A DNA stretch of 64,000 nt, from the NCBI GenBank assembly GCA_023055425.1, contig JALGPY010000008.1, forward strand, positions 22,789,359 through 22,853,358, in the 5' to 3' direction. A model generated the notes under the pieces. That model was not told where the DNA came from, ran no database searches, and saw nothing but the letters and a program-made list of their open reading frames with translations. Position numbers and translations under genes: made by a program. Shown piece by piece: positions 37,201 through 49,041 of the stretch. Source of the stretch: Linanthus parryae. Its lineage: Eukaryota > Streptophyta > Magnoliopsida > Ericales > Polemoniaceae. Within the stretch, counting starts at the first letter, position 1, and every line of letters begins with the position of its first letter.

Positions 37201-37640
37201 TGTGGTGAACCCACGAGTAGAACTCACCCCTAAAAACCGATTGATAAGGGGAGGGTGTTCATGTGCCCATATACCACATGCTAATCCCAAAACTAGCCGA
37301 TGTAGGACAAGCCCACACCTCCAGAATCATGACAATCCAGAACGCTCAGCTACCAGTATCCTCGACGGCATCTACTCTACGTACATGTAACTCTGGCGGT
37401 CTCTTTCCCCATGTAGCCCTCTCCTAGGTAGCCCTTTCTGAGGATACCAGCCGCGAAGCCGCAATTGTCCTGTCCCATACCCGGCGTGGTAGATGGCTCC
37501 GATACCAGATGTGGTGAACCCACGAGTAGAACTCACCCCTAAATACCAGTTGATAAGGGGAGGGTGCTCATGTGCTTATATGTCACGTGCTAATCCCATA
37601 ACTAGCCGATGTGAGACAACCCCACACCTCCAGGATCATT
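37201..37640. repeat. Direct repeat pair of about 130 bp
   Basis: Copy 1 is 37201-37331 and copy 2 is 37510-37640. Both start TGTGGTGAACCCACGAGTAG, include ATAAGGGGAGGGTG and AACTAGCCGATGT, and end CCACACCTCCAG. They differ at about one base in ten. The 180 bp between them contains CTCGACGGCATCTACTC and CCCATACCCGGCGTGG. Mechanism unknown. Confidence 0.8.
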
Positions 37641-37742
37641 ATATGAACATGAACATCAAACCCAAAAATGATCATAACCCAGAAACACATGAAACCCTAA
37701 CCCACATCAGAAATCATACAAGTAACAACATAATATGAATCA

Positions 37743-38387
37743 TTAGCTTAAGGTTAGGAAGAATAACCTCCCATATGGTATGTGCAATAAAATTGCATGA
37801 CAGTAGACACCTATAAATTGGAGGCAGAAGCGGTAGATCTCATCATTGTCGCATGGACTCACCACTAGTATAAGCTCATCCTTCGCATCACCGCCGACAA
37901 GAGTCTTCGATTCGCTGGAGTAAACCGAACATGAATCGCAGTGTCCCATAGGAGCCTTGTGAATCGGGAACCCACAACCCGTCAAATTCATACACATTAG
38001 CAACCTAGGTCTCAACCGAACCAAAGGACTCCATAATATTTCTATTCGTAACCCAGAAACCCCCAAAAGATGAAAAAGACCGAGAGACCCACAAACCCTA
38101 ACCCATATTGAGAAAGAACAAACCCATAAATCGAAACCCATGACGAAAAAAGTTCGATTACATCATGGTGACGGATCAACGGCACCAGATCGCCCGGTGC
38201 ATGATGTGATTTCAAAAGAAATCGAAGTCAAACGATTACGGTTTCTGGGTTCGATGGTGGTTGCGGAAGAACCAAAGAGATAGAGAAAGTGAGATAGAAG
38301 GTGGGATGAATGTGGATGAACACATGGTATTGGGGGGGGGGGGGAGGGGGGAGGATTGAATCGGGTTAGGGTTGTGGGTTGGGCCAA
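37743..38387 (-). other. Unassigned minus-strand ORFs
   Basis: Two open frames, 132 codons (37743-38141) and 74 codons (38163-38387). The first contains GCGFPIHKAPMGHCDSCSVY and KTLVGGDAKDELILVVSPCD, the second a proline run (PPPSPPPPIP) from a poly-G tract at 38333-38350. Nothing recognisable, and no splice support was found. They could be a captured or relic exon. Confidence 0.2.
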
Positions 38388-38744
38388 TTGATTTGGATTT
38401 GGTATTGTTAAATCACCGGTAGGATTAGATTAGGATCATGGCCACTAATTTGGTTTGGTATTGTTAAATGAGTGCTTGGTATTTTTGTGAGGGCAAATAT
38501 GTAATTGACATTTAATAAACTTTTCAAAAGAGTAAATTGGGAGAAAGATAGAGAACTTCTAAAACTGACAGATTAGGAGAAAGAAAGAGAACGGAGTGCT
38601 ACGTATTAATTGATGGTACCTTTTTTGCTGTTTAAAAGTGCATTCCATTTTCCTCAAAAATGGTTAAAAGCATTATGCCTATTTTATTTTATTGTTATTT
38701 TTTACTTTTATTGCGTATTAAAATCAGAGATTACGTTAATACCG

Positions 38745-39130
38745 TAGTTGATTAACCAAAACAATTCTTGATGTAACTTTAATGTGTGTAGTGTATTTAT
38801 GCAGGTATATTCTGATTTGTACTCCCTCCGTTCTTTCGGATTTTTTAAAAAAATATTTGAATATTAATTGAGCCTAGCGATTTGGTTAGTGAAACAAAAC
38901 AAGAATTTGTAGTGCAATGTTTACTCTACGACATGAAAACATTACTTGCAAATGGGTTGTTAGCTCCATGGAAGAGCATATGTTTTCAAGTTTAAACTGC
39001 CTTGTTATTTTATTTTATTTTTATAACTGCCTTGCTAAGGCAAAAAAAATGGGGTCCGGTCAGTTTTATAAATAAGTACTGATTGGACCATTTAAATCCA
39101 TTACTTATTTGGATGAGACAACAATGTGGA
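38745..39130 (+). repeat. Second copy of the ClpD 3' flank
   Basis: TAGTTGATTAACCAAAACAA at 38745 matches the ClpD stop codon and 3' flank at 10805 onward (TAGCTGATTAATCAAAACAA). The match continues through TGTATATTCTGATTTGTA-like sequence, is interrupted by half of a Stowaway end (ACTCCCTCCGTTC, 38821), and resumes near 39020-39115 (TTTTATAAATAAGTACTG...GGACCATTT). No ClpD coding sequence precedes it. Confidence 0.7.
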
Positions 39131-39736
39131 ATGCAGTTCCTCCTCAAGATGAGGAATGTGGTTCCTCCACAATAGATGAGCTGCGAAGAAATATATTACA
39201 ATACGAGTACATTCTTGCTGAATTACTCGGCGACCATCACAGAATTCTACGAGTAAATGTGTCGACAGAATAACTACTTGCTTCATGTCGTCAGATAAGA
39301 CACAAATAACTGCATATTTTGCCAATTTTGCACCTCGGGATGCTCTGGCAGATACTACTACAAGTCTACAACTACGCAAGCATGATTCTTTCCATTTGCA
39401 TTGTTCCATAATGCTTGTTGCTACCATGTATATCCGTCAAATCAATATAAAAGATGCAGTATAAACCAAGGGGGTGAAGGTAAGCTGACTACAATGATAC
39501 ACAGAAGAGATTGCTAGAAACAGCATACATTCTCAACTCAGTTTGCCAGTCTAGAATTGAACATAATAATGCCTACGAGGATCTCAAAAATTACAAAATA
39601 TTCTCAACTCAGTTTGCCTCCAGATGATGATATCAGATATAGATCTTGCGAAAGCAGTCTATAAGGCTCCACCTTTACAAACCATGTGGCTTGCAACATA
39701 GTTACTCCCGGCATTCAGTAAGTTGAAGAAGCACGC

Positions 39737-42700
39737 CTATTCCTGAAATGTTAACAAGAAATTATTATTCACGAGAGACAACAGCGTTAAATGTCGGTTT
39801 CACGGTGAGGGTGTGATAGGTAAAGGAAGAACCCCATGGGTACAAGAAATGAGTGGATTTCAATTCTATGAAAAATAAAGCACTAGGTATGAAGTGGCAC
39901 CCAAAAGGTAATAAAAAATACATCTAGGCTGAGACTAGTAAGAAAATATTCAAATTTTGGCTAGGGTTCTAATATAAACGGATATGGTCACTTGGTCAAG
40001 TATGAGACTACATGGGAGAGAGATGAATTAAATGTCTTTACACGTCAGACACCACTCTTCGGTAGCAGACGAGTTAAACCACGAACTAATCTTTTGCTGA
40101 AGTTCTCTTTTCCGAGTACGATGTGACAAAGAAAATTATCGAATGAAGTTAAATATTCTTCAACTGTATATCCTGGTCGATGAAGTATGTATGAACTAAT
40201 AATACTTGAAACTGAATGAAAAGAATTCACTGATAGGTGGTTCAGATTATCAATTATGGACCAAAACTTGTCACATCACAGACTTCTGGGAAGTACCCAT
40301 TCTCCAAATTTCTGAATCGTCTCATAAAGGTAATCTGTTCACTTCTTAGCAGCCCGCATGATTAGGCAATAAATATGGATTAACAGCCTCAATGCACACA
40401 ACTGTTTCCTCAACAATATTTGCCAGACTAAAATATCTGAAACATGTTAACTGCTACAATATTCTAAATACGATTGTTGTAGAAAGGGAAAGCCAGGCAT
40501 ATTTGAATAAATTGTCATTCAGTGAAATTTCAAAAACTGCTTTCAATACCTGCTCCATGTCAGTAGGCCCGTCGTTCTTTTCGGAGTCAGCATCTCCGGG
40601 GACATCATCAGCTTTGGGTTCCTCATCTGTCACCATCTTGTCCTCTTTGGTTGCTTCCTTGTTGACAAGGCCACCATTATCACCAACTAAAAGATCCGCA
40701 GGAAGCTGGCCTGATCTTAGTGCCTGTCATCCACAAAGTAAGCCATCCCCAAAATCATCAGAATACAGACATATTTTCGAAAAAGAAAAAAAAAAAAAAA
40801 AAAAAAAAAACAATATCAGTAAATCCAAGCACAAGTCAAAATTGAAGGCTTCAATTTGAAGCATATTCAAGTAACAGATTGGTCCGAACATACACCGTAC
40901 TTTCTTGTTAAAATACTAGTATATATCACTATTCAGAAGAAATCAGCTACAGACTGGGAATTACCTTTTCAAGCCTTGCTACCTCTTCAAGAGTTTGGGA
41001 GTTGACAATAGCAGCCTGCAATGACATCACGGATAATATTAACAGTGAAAAAACAATTGATACACAAACACTAAAATCCCACATAATTTTGTCCATATAT
41101 ATACAATCCCACGTAAAATTTTGAAGCCTGAATGATGGATATAGTTTTCAGGGAAGAAAGTCTGTAACTGCAGCAGATATGTCATATAAGATAAGACAAA
41201 GATAAGGTCAATTCATTTGAGAAATTAACCATTGAAGTAAGCAAAGGAGCTCTGTTACCCCACTATTCAAAACGGACCATCGGGTTCTATAAAATTCAAC
41301 TTGAATCCTGATATTGAATAGTGTTTGTAATGCCGAACTTCTGTTTGCTTGCACATAAAAGAAGCCACACATATAGCACATGTCACCACTGAATGGTTAA
41401 TGAAATAAGTCATTTAAGATTCAACATAGTTTTAGATCTCAGGCCAGACCAGCCTGTTCGATCGGTATGGGTCCGGTTCTTACAACGGACTGGACTTGCA
41501 TGAGAACCAGAATGTTGCCAGTTGAATTACTGGACGGAGTTTATTTAAACCAATGAATCGGAGAGGTCGAAAAGGGTCCCTCTATCAAAACGTGTAGTAT
41601 GAGACTATAAGTGATAGCATGCGACAGGAATTGGAGTCTTCCCTTTCACATGCACATGTATAACCACCAAGCCACCTATTTGTTTAGTTAATAGAAGAGG
41701 AGGTATATAATGTATACCTGAAAAGGAAATTGACACATTTGCATCTTCAGATGATTCCAGTATCATTAAACTTTAACTTTTATTGATATACTAGTAATAT
41801 TATACATCGTTTGTATGAACTCAAGTATTTGAAGTAAAAGTTTGGTAATCAAACATGGCAATGGTCATTATTGCCTTGCAGTTGTTTAATTTCTTCATCA
41901 GATGGATACAAATCTATAAACTAAGGGGGCTTGGTATTTCACTATTCACCCTAATAATGTTGGCGTCACAATAGCCCTAGATCTGAGTGAGGTCAACGAC
42001 TGAGAATTTATGAGGTAATCTTTTTCTTTTGGGCTGAAATTCAAAAAAATTGTGGAGAGCGAGTGTTCAGCCACGGGTCAATCTACTAGTATCTAATGTT
42101 AAAGCTATTTTCTTTATCTTATTTGTATGGCATTTATATATATGTGTGCGTGTGTGTATACTAATTAATTGAACCAGCAGTTGAAACACTTAGCCACTGG
42201 ATGGCCTACTAACCCGGCGACCGAGGGGCTCAGCATGTTCGATTTCTAATCGGTTCTAAGATCTATGCTATTTATTGACTCACTAAGTTACATGTATAAA
42301 GTTACTAAGGAGAAAAGGATGTGATAGGCGAAGAGAGAGAGAGTGAGTGAGAGAGAGAGAGAGAGAGAGAGTTTTCCCTTAGGAGAAGTAGATAAAATAA
42401 CGAGAGGTGAAGAGTGAAATTTTCAGTGACGGATGAAAAGAAATTTGGATTTTTCTATAGAAAGTTACAACATGAGAAGTTGAGGCAGGTGTGTAGGTGT
42501 GATCTCTCTCCGCCAGCACCAACGCTGCCACTTCCAGATGGATCTCACTAGGACAGCAGCGCCAAAATTGGAACTCACAGAATACCAAAACATCAGTTTA
42601 GGAACCAGCACAGCGTGAATTCAGCCACAACATGCCAGAATTGTTGTCAAATAGGAGCCAAAAGCGGTGGAACTCATATACCCAAAAATCACTACTAGTG

Positions 42701-45700
42701 TTCGACAAAAACTCTAGCAGTGATGAGGATTGGTTAATGCAAGCTTCATGTTGGTTAGATTGCCAAAATATGGGTTTGAATGATGTATCCCAAAAGAAGG
42801 GTCCTGATTTTATTTTGTTTCCTCTTCAGATATTGGATGGGGGCACCAAAAAGGGATATTTGATTGCACTAAATTCATTGTTATAATCACAGCCAAAGTC
42901 GTTCTTATTTTACTTTTCTAATTCCCAACGATTAGACAAGGAACAAGAACAGAGAAATTGGACGGTGCTAAGCATGCGATAGATAGTGATTGTTCCAGGA
43001 AAGTGGTGACTCAGTGGTTTTGAACATGAAAGCTAGTTTGAAGATGTCCATGTGAAGGATTATTGCAGCATCTGGTTGGTGGGTTTGGTGGAGAGAATGT
43101 AACGATGGTTGTTGAGGATACTGGAAGGCTAGTGAATATGATGGCGGCTGCATAGGAAGCCATGTGAAGAACTGAAGGATGGGGAAAATACCAAAGAATA
43201 TCAAAAAGTTGTTGAAGTGAAAGAAATATCATTCCCAAGACCTGTGGCAATAGCATAGTCATTTAGATAGAGGATATTATCATATAGAGACATGTGTCCA
43301 GGTATGGTCAGACCATTCGTAACACATTTGGTCGACAGAAGTTCAAAATGAACAGGAAAGGCAATTAGAGACTTGATTGAAAGCAACAGAACATTATCGT
43401 TCACTTGGAAGCAGGTCTTAACTGCATGGTACAGCTGTGTATTTTTTCCTCCAACCTTATTATCATCCAGGTATTCGAGGATAACTACTCCTACATGATT
43501 CAGCTACACAAATTGGATGCAACAGAACAACAATAAAGAGAAAAAGGATACCAAAAGCTGCAAAACAGTACCTTAATAGCAATGATTTGCTCTGGAGTAG
43601 GAGCAACAGTTTTAGGCGCTTGAGCCTCTGCAGGAACTGGAGCCTCAACAGGTACAGGTGTCTTGGCAGATTCCTTTTTAGCTTTGTCTTCAGCTTCTTG
43701 TGATGAAAATAGATTCTTTGCTTCAATTCTCTCCTGCACCAACCAAATAACAAGAAGGAATTGTGATAATGATGATAACGATGATAATGCAAGGGGAACA
43801 AATAGACACCGAGCAAAAACTGAAATTACTGGAGAAACCATATACAAGTGAAAAGTGTAGGTGAATATGAGGAAACAGAACAATTGATGGTAATCCCTAT
43901 TAATCAAATCACCAACATATCCAAATTGCACTTTCAAATATAATTTTCATGTCATTAAAACCAATTGCTCTGTTTGCACTTTAGCATATGAGCTGAAATT
44001 TGTATTATCAATTATCAAAATAAAGATGTACAAGGTATTTGCCTCAACGGACATGCATCTAGGCCCTAGGGTGTGTTCAACTATAGTTGATAGAATGCAA
44101 AACAACTGTGACCCAGAATAAGAAAAGTGAAAACTAAATATTGGAATCTTTCTTTGTGAGAATGAAACTCAAATTACATGTGTTCTGCAGGTAATATTAT
44201 ATTGCTGCGCTTTTATAAGAGAAGTGCACGAACTGAGGATTTTAGAACTAGCTGTACACTGAACAAAGGATATGCAGAAACTTTTCAGGTCTAGAGTACG
44301 GATATACATGGGTGTGGAGGTGTGGGGAGAACCTAAACTAATTTGTATATGTATATGTATATGTATCACATATCAGAAGGCAGATGCCCTATGGGTCAAC
44401 TCTGCTAAGATTCATAAAAATCAGAAGATCACATATTGAATCTTTAGCAAGTGAATCAAACTATAGCACACGAATATGTCTAGTCTGTAAGGATCCATAA
44501 GAACCAGGCGCCGAATCTGTAGGTGACATAAATTGTTCAAATGCATCTCCAAGTACACACTAAGATCTGTTGTGAAATATCATAGACACCTGAAAGTCTA
44601 AAGCCAACATTCAAAAAGTAACAACCATAATGAGGATTCTGTCCAGTGTGTGGTTAAACATCGCCTGAACCTACGACCATAGCTGTCAAAATCTTACCAT
44701 TCACGATTCGATTCACCCATGAAACGATGTGAATCCCTTTGTGAATCTAAAGGAACAAAAATAATCCAAATCCCGATTTAAGAGCCCGAATCTTACGATT
44801 CAGACCGATTCATGCGATTCATCATCGATTCGAATTGTGAATCTACTTAAGTTAGAGTCAGTCTACAAAGTCATACTTTTCCTATTTCTGTCAGTTTTGC
44901 TACACATGTTTGTTTCACAATAACTAGTACAGGTTTTTCAAGGCCCAGACTAATAGTTTCCGTATTATTTTCCGTTATCTTAGAATCTTAAGTTACATAC
45001 CACGACATACATACCTTCTTTATTTTCACCCTTTTTATCTTTTGGGTAGTAGATGCATAAGGCTCCTAATCACTCATTATGGAAGCAATTTTCTGAACAT
45101 TTGTGTTCAGTTCTTGAAATATGAATGTATTGTTTGCACATTCTTATAGATTTAAAGATAGGTAATCCCATATACTTAAGAAGATTTGAACCGAATCATT
45201 ACGATTCACTACTCGATTCGTTCACGATTCAGTAAAGTTCCGAATCTCGATTTGACAACTATGCCTACGACATAAGATGATTTTACACTGAAGGGGGCTC
45301 AATTTCATTCAATGGACAGCAAACAGACTTGGACTCTAGAGTACTTCACTACACGTATTGACAATCCTGTTCAACAGGTCTAGAAGAGTTCCTATGAGGG
45401 AAAAATACTATGGTTTATGACAGCAACAATAATTGACATGTAGGAGACTATGCAGGCCAAAGAATAACTTCTAAGTTACTGGAATTGAGGCACTAGTAAC
45501 ACTTTCAAGAATAGTAAAAGTTCGAACACTGAATATACAATATGTATGTGCCATTCAACATTACCATATACTGCTTTTATGTGTCCAGCATTTTTAACCA
45601 AGTAAACCAAGCATTTTTTAGGAGGTTATTTGACTAGCCAAATGATTTTAGAATTTTTTTTATTATAAAATCACTCTACTACAATCACTAGTACAATCAC

Positions 45701-48152
45701 TAGTGATTGTAGTACAATCACTAGTACAATCACTAGTTATTATAAAATCACTCTACTACAATCACTAGTGATTGTAGTAGAGTGATTTTACAATCACTCT
45801 ACTACAATCACTAGTAGAGTGATTGTAGTGTTTTATGAAAAGATTCACTCATTCTTGTATCATTTGGCTAATCAATAACCTCCTCAAAATGCTTGTAGAA
45901 GCATAGGGAGGGAGTATAATATATAAGTAACAAATACATATTTGTATATATCTCGTATTTATTAGTTCCATTGATACATATTCCAGGGCCGATGGACAAA
46001 TTCAGGGCCTCAGATTACTAGCCAGTTGGAAGAATTTTTTGAAGAGTAGGGTGACATTGTAGTGTCAATGCCAACCAAGGTCATCAAGCAAGCTAATGCT
46101 GGGGTTCTGATCATCATAACAAGGAAAATAGAAATATGCTGGAGGAGTAGATACGAATATTTCAGAGTGTAGTTCTATCTATGACTGGAAGAAGAGTCAA
46201 CATTCTTCAATACTTCACATTTTAGTGGAATGGATATAAACCACACTCTCACTTAGTCCAGATTCATCTCCTAGAAACTCCTACAACCACATGTAAGAGA
46301 TGAGCCTGACCACAAAGTTCACTTAATCCTATTTGTCTTCAGATGACATAATAATAAGCCAAGAAAAAAGAAGAATAAGGGAGGGGAGCATCACGTGCTT
46401 ATATAGACTGGTAGCTGAAATTCAAAATTTCTCTTCTCCGTCAATCTTGTTTGTTTGTGCAAATGGATGCTAGCTCAGTGGAAGAGCATTTATAGCCCTT
46501 GCATGAGGTCACGGGTTCAAACCCGCTTATTAGTAGGTCAGTGTAGAATTCCTTATAAATGATGTTCTATGTATAATATGGCAAAAAAAGTTAATCTTGT
46601 TTGTCATACAAGTTCCATGAAGACGACTTTGCCACACATCATTACATTGCATGGAAGTTGCTCTTATACGTGCAACATGTTTTGTGCAAATTAAGATCTA
46701 CAGTGGTTTCAGAGTGTAAGGCAGAAAGCATAGTGCAAGCATGATTTAGAGTTGGTAACGAATCTGGTGCTTCTCCACATTCTATCTCAATCTCTATTGC
46801 CTTTATTTCAACTTCTATCATTCTGGTTAAACTGCTCCTCAGTCTGTGGACTGGTATAACAGGAAGCTTCTCCCTAGTACCCTTCAGTGGATTTTAAGGA
46901 TGTAGAACTCGGGATCTCAAGAATACTGCACGGTTCCTTAGTTGACGCTGGCTCACTCACCAGGAAATACTCTCAAGTTAGTACAGCATTTTCAGTTTCA
47001 TCTTGGTTTCTCTAGTTTTTTTAGGTCATTTCTTTTGTTCACCTTTTTAGATTATCGCGGTTTACGTTATCATTTTTGTCTAATCTGGAAAGTATGGACC
47101 TGCATCACTCATTGAATGGGATCAAACACAAGCCCAAGCCCGATATCATGACTCATGGTTATGTAACATGACTTATTCAAAAGCACAGAACGGACACAGA
47201 GTATAAAGTATTCTCGGACTGTTAGTAACCAGTTGTAGTCAATCATTGAGACTCAAACGCATAACCTTAATTGGCCTACAAAATTATTTCCCTCTTTAGA
47301 TTTCAATACCATCACCAAACAGAAGTTTGGCCCACAGAAGTGACACTAGTTTAGGCTGGATATCAATAGAACGCTACCAGACAAACAAAACGGAATGCCC
47401 TACAGAGTTTATTATACTTAAGGGAATACTTCTTGAGATGGCCCGATAGGGACTACATATGTCAATCTGTACAGATCTAAGACAATTGTACAACCCTTTC
47501 GCTAGATATTTTGTGTCTAAACTCCAGTCACACTGATATCTTAGGATTTTCCTATTGAATACATCTTTAGTGTAATTAGAACCGAATTTATTAGCCTTGC
47601 TCGAAGTTGCAAAATTCACCAATGAGGACTACAATGTTTCAGAAATCATGATATCAATTATAATTTGCAATGTTTACAAAGGGATTGTGATAACACAGGT
47701 GAGACACCTCGAATCAACTTCTAAGACCTCAAATGTCAACAAATTATAAGTTAAAGTGATTATATTACCCAACCCAACAAATCTTCCCCCTCGCACGCCC
47801 AAAATTTTCCCTCTATACTTGTAAAGTAAAGAAAGAAGCTTACAACCCGGGGCCTACTAAGAAGGCAGAAGCGTTTGCATCCTCAGCCTAAAGTTTCAAA
47901 GAAGGAAAATAAACTGAACAGGAAGAGGATCCGGGTTGTCTAATAAACATAATATCTGTTCCAATTCACCAGACCCTAACATGACGAGGCAGGAAGTAAC
48001 GAATAAGCCAATGACCACAAGAGAAACTGACCTTCAGCTTCACTTTCCTGAAGTCGAGCAACCGTAATGATTTCAGCTTGTGGATGACATATAAGCGATA
48101 ATTCGGCTTCTTGGTAATATTATTATCAAGCAGACTAAGGAACTGCAACTTG

Positions 48153-48184
<32 letters not shown>

Positions 48185-48828
48185 ATTCGTCAGCCTATTG
48201 TTAGTGAGAACCAAGGTATGCAGTTTCGGCAAAAATTCTGCAAACATAAAAAAGAGCTCGGTTACATACTAAACAATCTCAAGAAACCCAACTGGAAAAA
48301 ACCCCAAGAAAATAATAGGAAACCTCACCTCCAATGTTGGGGTTGATACGGGTAATCCGATTGTTGTTAACCAACAAAGTCCCAAGCCTGTTGAGGTGAG
48401 GGAAATTCTCCAGCTTCACTATCTCATTGTCAGAAATATCAATGGTGTCGAATTGATCCTATATCACAAACAACCACTGAGAACCCAATCTACAATTGAA
48501 TCAAAAACACAACAATTTGAGGTAAATAAATTAATAACAAACCCTACCTCAGTGGCACCGACATTCTCTATCACAGCAATCTTATTACCTAATAATGCAA
48601 AAGAGACAGCCAATAATAGTCAAATAACGGCGTGAACGAATTAGGGTTAGGTTAGGGTTTTGAATAATGGTGTGACCTAGATAGATTGGTGAGTTAGTTT
48701 ATTATTACTTACACGAGTAGAGAGGAGGAGGGTTGAAGAGGCTAACCTCGAAGATCCAATTCTCGCTCTTTGAGGGCGTTGAAGAAGTGAGGGCTTTTCC
48801 AGATCAAATCGGCGGTTAACCGGACCAT
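39737..48828 (-). CDS. U2A': U2 small nuclear ribonucleoprotein A' (U2A')
   Basis: Leucine-rich-repeat protein that binds U2 snRNA stem-loop IV with U2B'' in the nucleus during pre-mRNA splicing. Eight coding exons on the minus strand: 48747-48828, 48548-48588, 48329-48458, 48032-48237, 43572-43733, 40965-41015, 40550-40723 and 39737-39742. They total 852 nt (283 residues), slightly longer than the 249-255 of Arabidopsis and human. It starts MVRLTADLIWKSPHFFNALK. LRRs follow (IENVGATE, DTIDISDNEIVKLENFP, LGTLLVNNNRITRINPNIG, LHTLVLTNNRLTNL, LQFLSLLDNNITKKPNYR), with the LRR cap LRLLDFRKVKLKERIEAKNL. Then come an Ala/Pro linker, PTPEQIIAIKAAIVNSQTLE, and an acidic tail ending TDMEQE. The last exon adds only Glu plus stop. 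The 4.3-kb fourth intron carries several transposons. It is intact. Confidence 0.95.
41016..43571 (-). other. U2A' intron 5, no gene recognised
   Basis: Intron between coding exons 5 and 6. It contains a GA microsatellite at 42332-42371. Short ORFs near 42.6, 43.0 and 43.2 kb show no motifs. Confidence 0.6.
44678..45263. mobile_element. Non-autonomous hAT element
   Basis: Ends CATAGCTGTCAAAATC and GATTTGACAACTATG are inverted, and it is flanked by identical 8-bp copies CCTACGAC (44670-44677 and 45264-45271). Subterminal zones are crowded with GATTC/GAATC words in both orientations (44690-44850 and 45185-45255). The core is AT-rich. 586 bp, no transposase. It lies in U2A' intron 4. Confidence 0.9.
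45590..45917. mobile_element. Stowaway-family MITE with palindromic core
   Basis: Long inverted arms: AGGAGGTTATTTGACTAGCC near 45620 pairs with GGCTAATCAATAACCTCCTC near 45868. The right edge, GGGAGGGAGTA, is Stowaway-like; the left edge is degraded. The core (45661-45830) is an array of inverted words described in the findings. The family is shared with 58992-59183. Confidence 0.65.
46455..46590 (+). mobile_element. SINE with tRNA-Ala-like head
   Basis: GGATGCTAGCTCAGTGGAAG (box A) and GGTTCAAACCC (box B) with CCTTGCATGAGG between them resemble tRNA-Ala(TGC). The 3' acceptor half does not pair, so it is not a tRNA gene. The element ends GCAAAAAAAG. Direct repeats TCAATCTTGTTTGT (46441-46454) and TTAATCTTGTTTGT (46591-46604) match at 13 of 14 bases. 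It lies in U2A' intron 4. Confidence 0.8.
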
Positions 48829-49041
48829 CTTCTTCTGGTACTGCTAGTTCTGCTTCTTCACTCACTACGGCTTGTGTTCTGAGACGACGACAGAGAAGAG
48901 TAGAGGAGTGTGTGTAAAACCTTGGGGTTTTGAGTTCGACTTCGGCGCTGTGTGAAGATTAAAAAGCTCTTTTGGATACTCGGAGAGCTTTGGAATTACG
49001 ATTTTGTACATGAGGGAGGACTTATTTTACGAAAAGTACCA
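48829..49041 (-). promoter_or_regulatory. Upstream/leader region of U2A'
   Basis: The region upstream of the U2A' ATG is nearly identical in outline to 52370-52592 upstream of the duplicated copy: CTTGTGTTCTGAGACGACGA, TTAAAAAGCTCTTTTGGATA, ATTTTACGAAAAGTACC. The promoter was therefore duplicated with the 5' exons. Individual transcription signals were not assigned. Confidence 0.5.

Noticed and set aside
40392..40859. 155-residue plus-strand ORF
   Set aside because: Antisense of U2A' exon 7 and adjoining intron; the Lys run comes from a poly-A tract.
45661..45830. CRISPR-like array
   Set aside because: The short repeats are palindromes in alternating orientations without unique spacers, inside a plant MITE.
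46466..46540. tRNA-Ala gene
   Set aside because: Boxes A and B are present but the acceptor stem does not pair, and it is followed by an A-rich tail with target duplications, so it is a SINE head.
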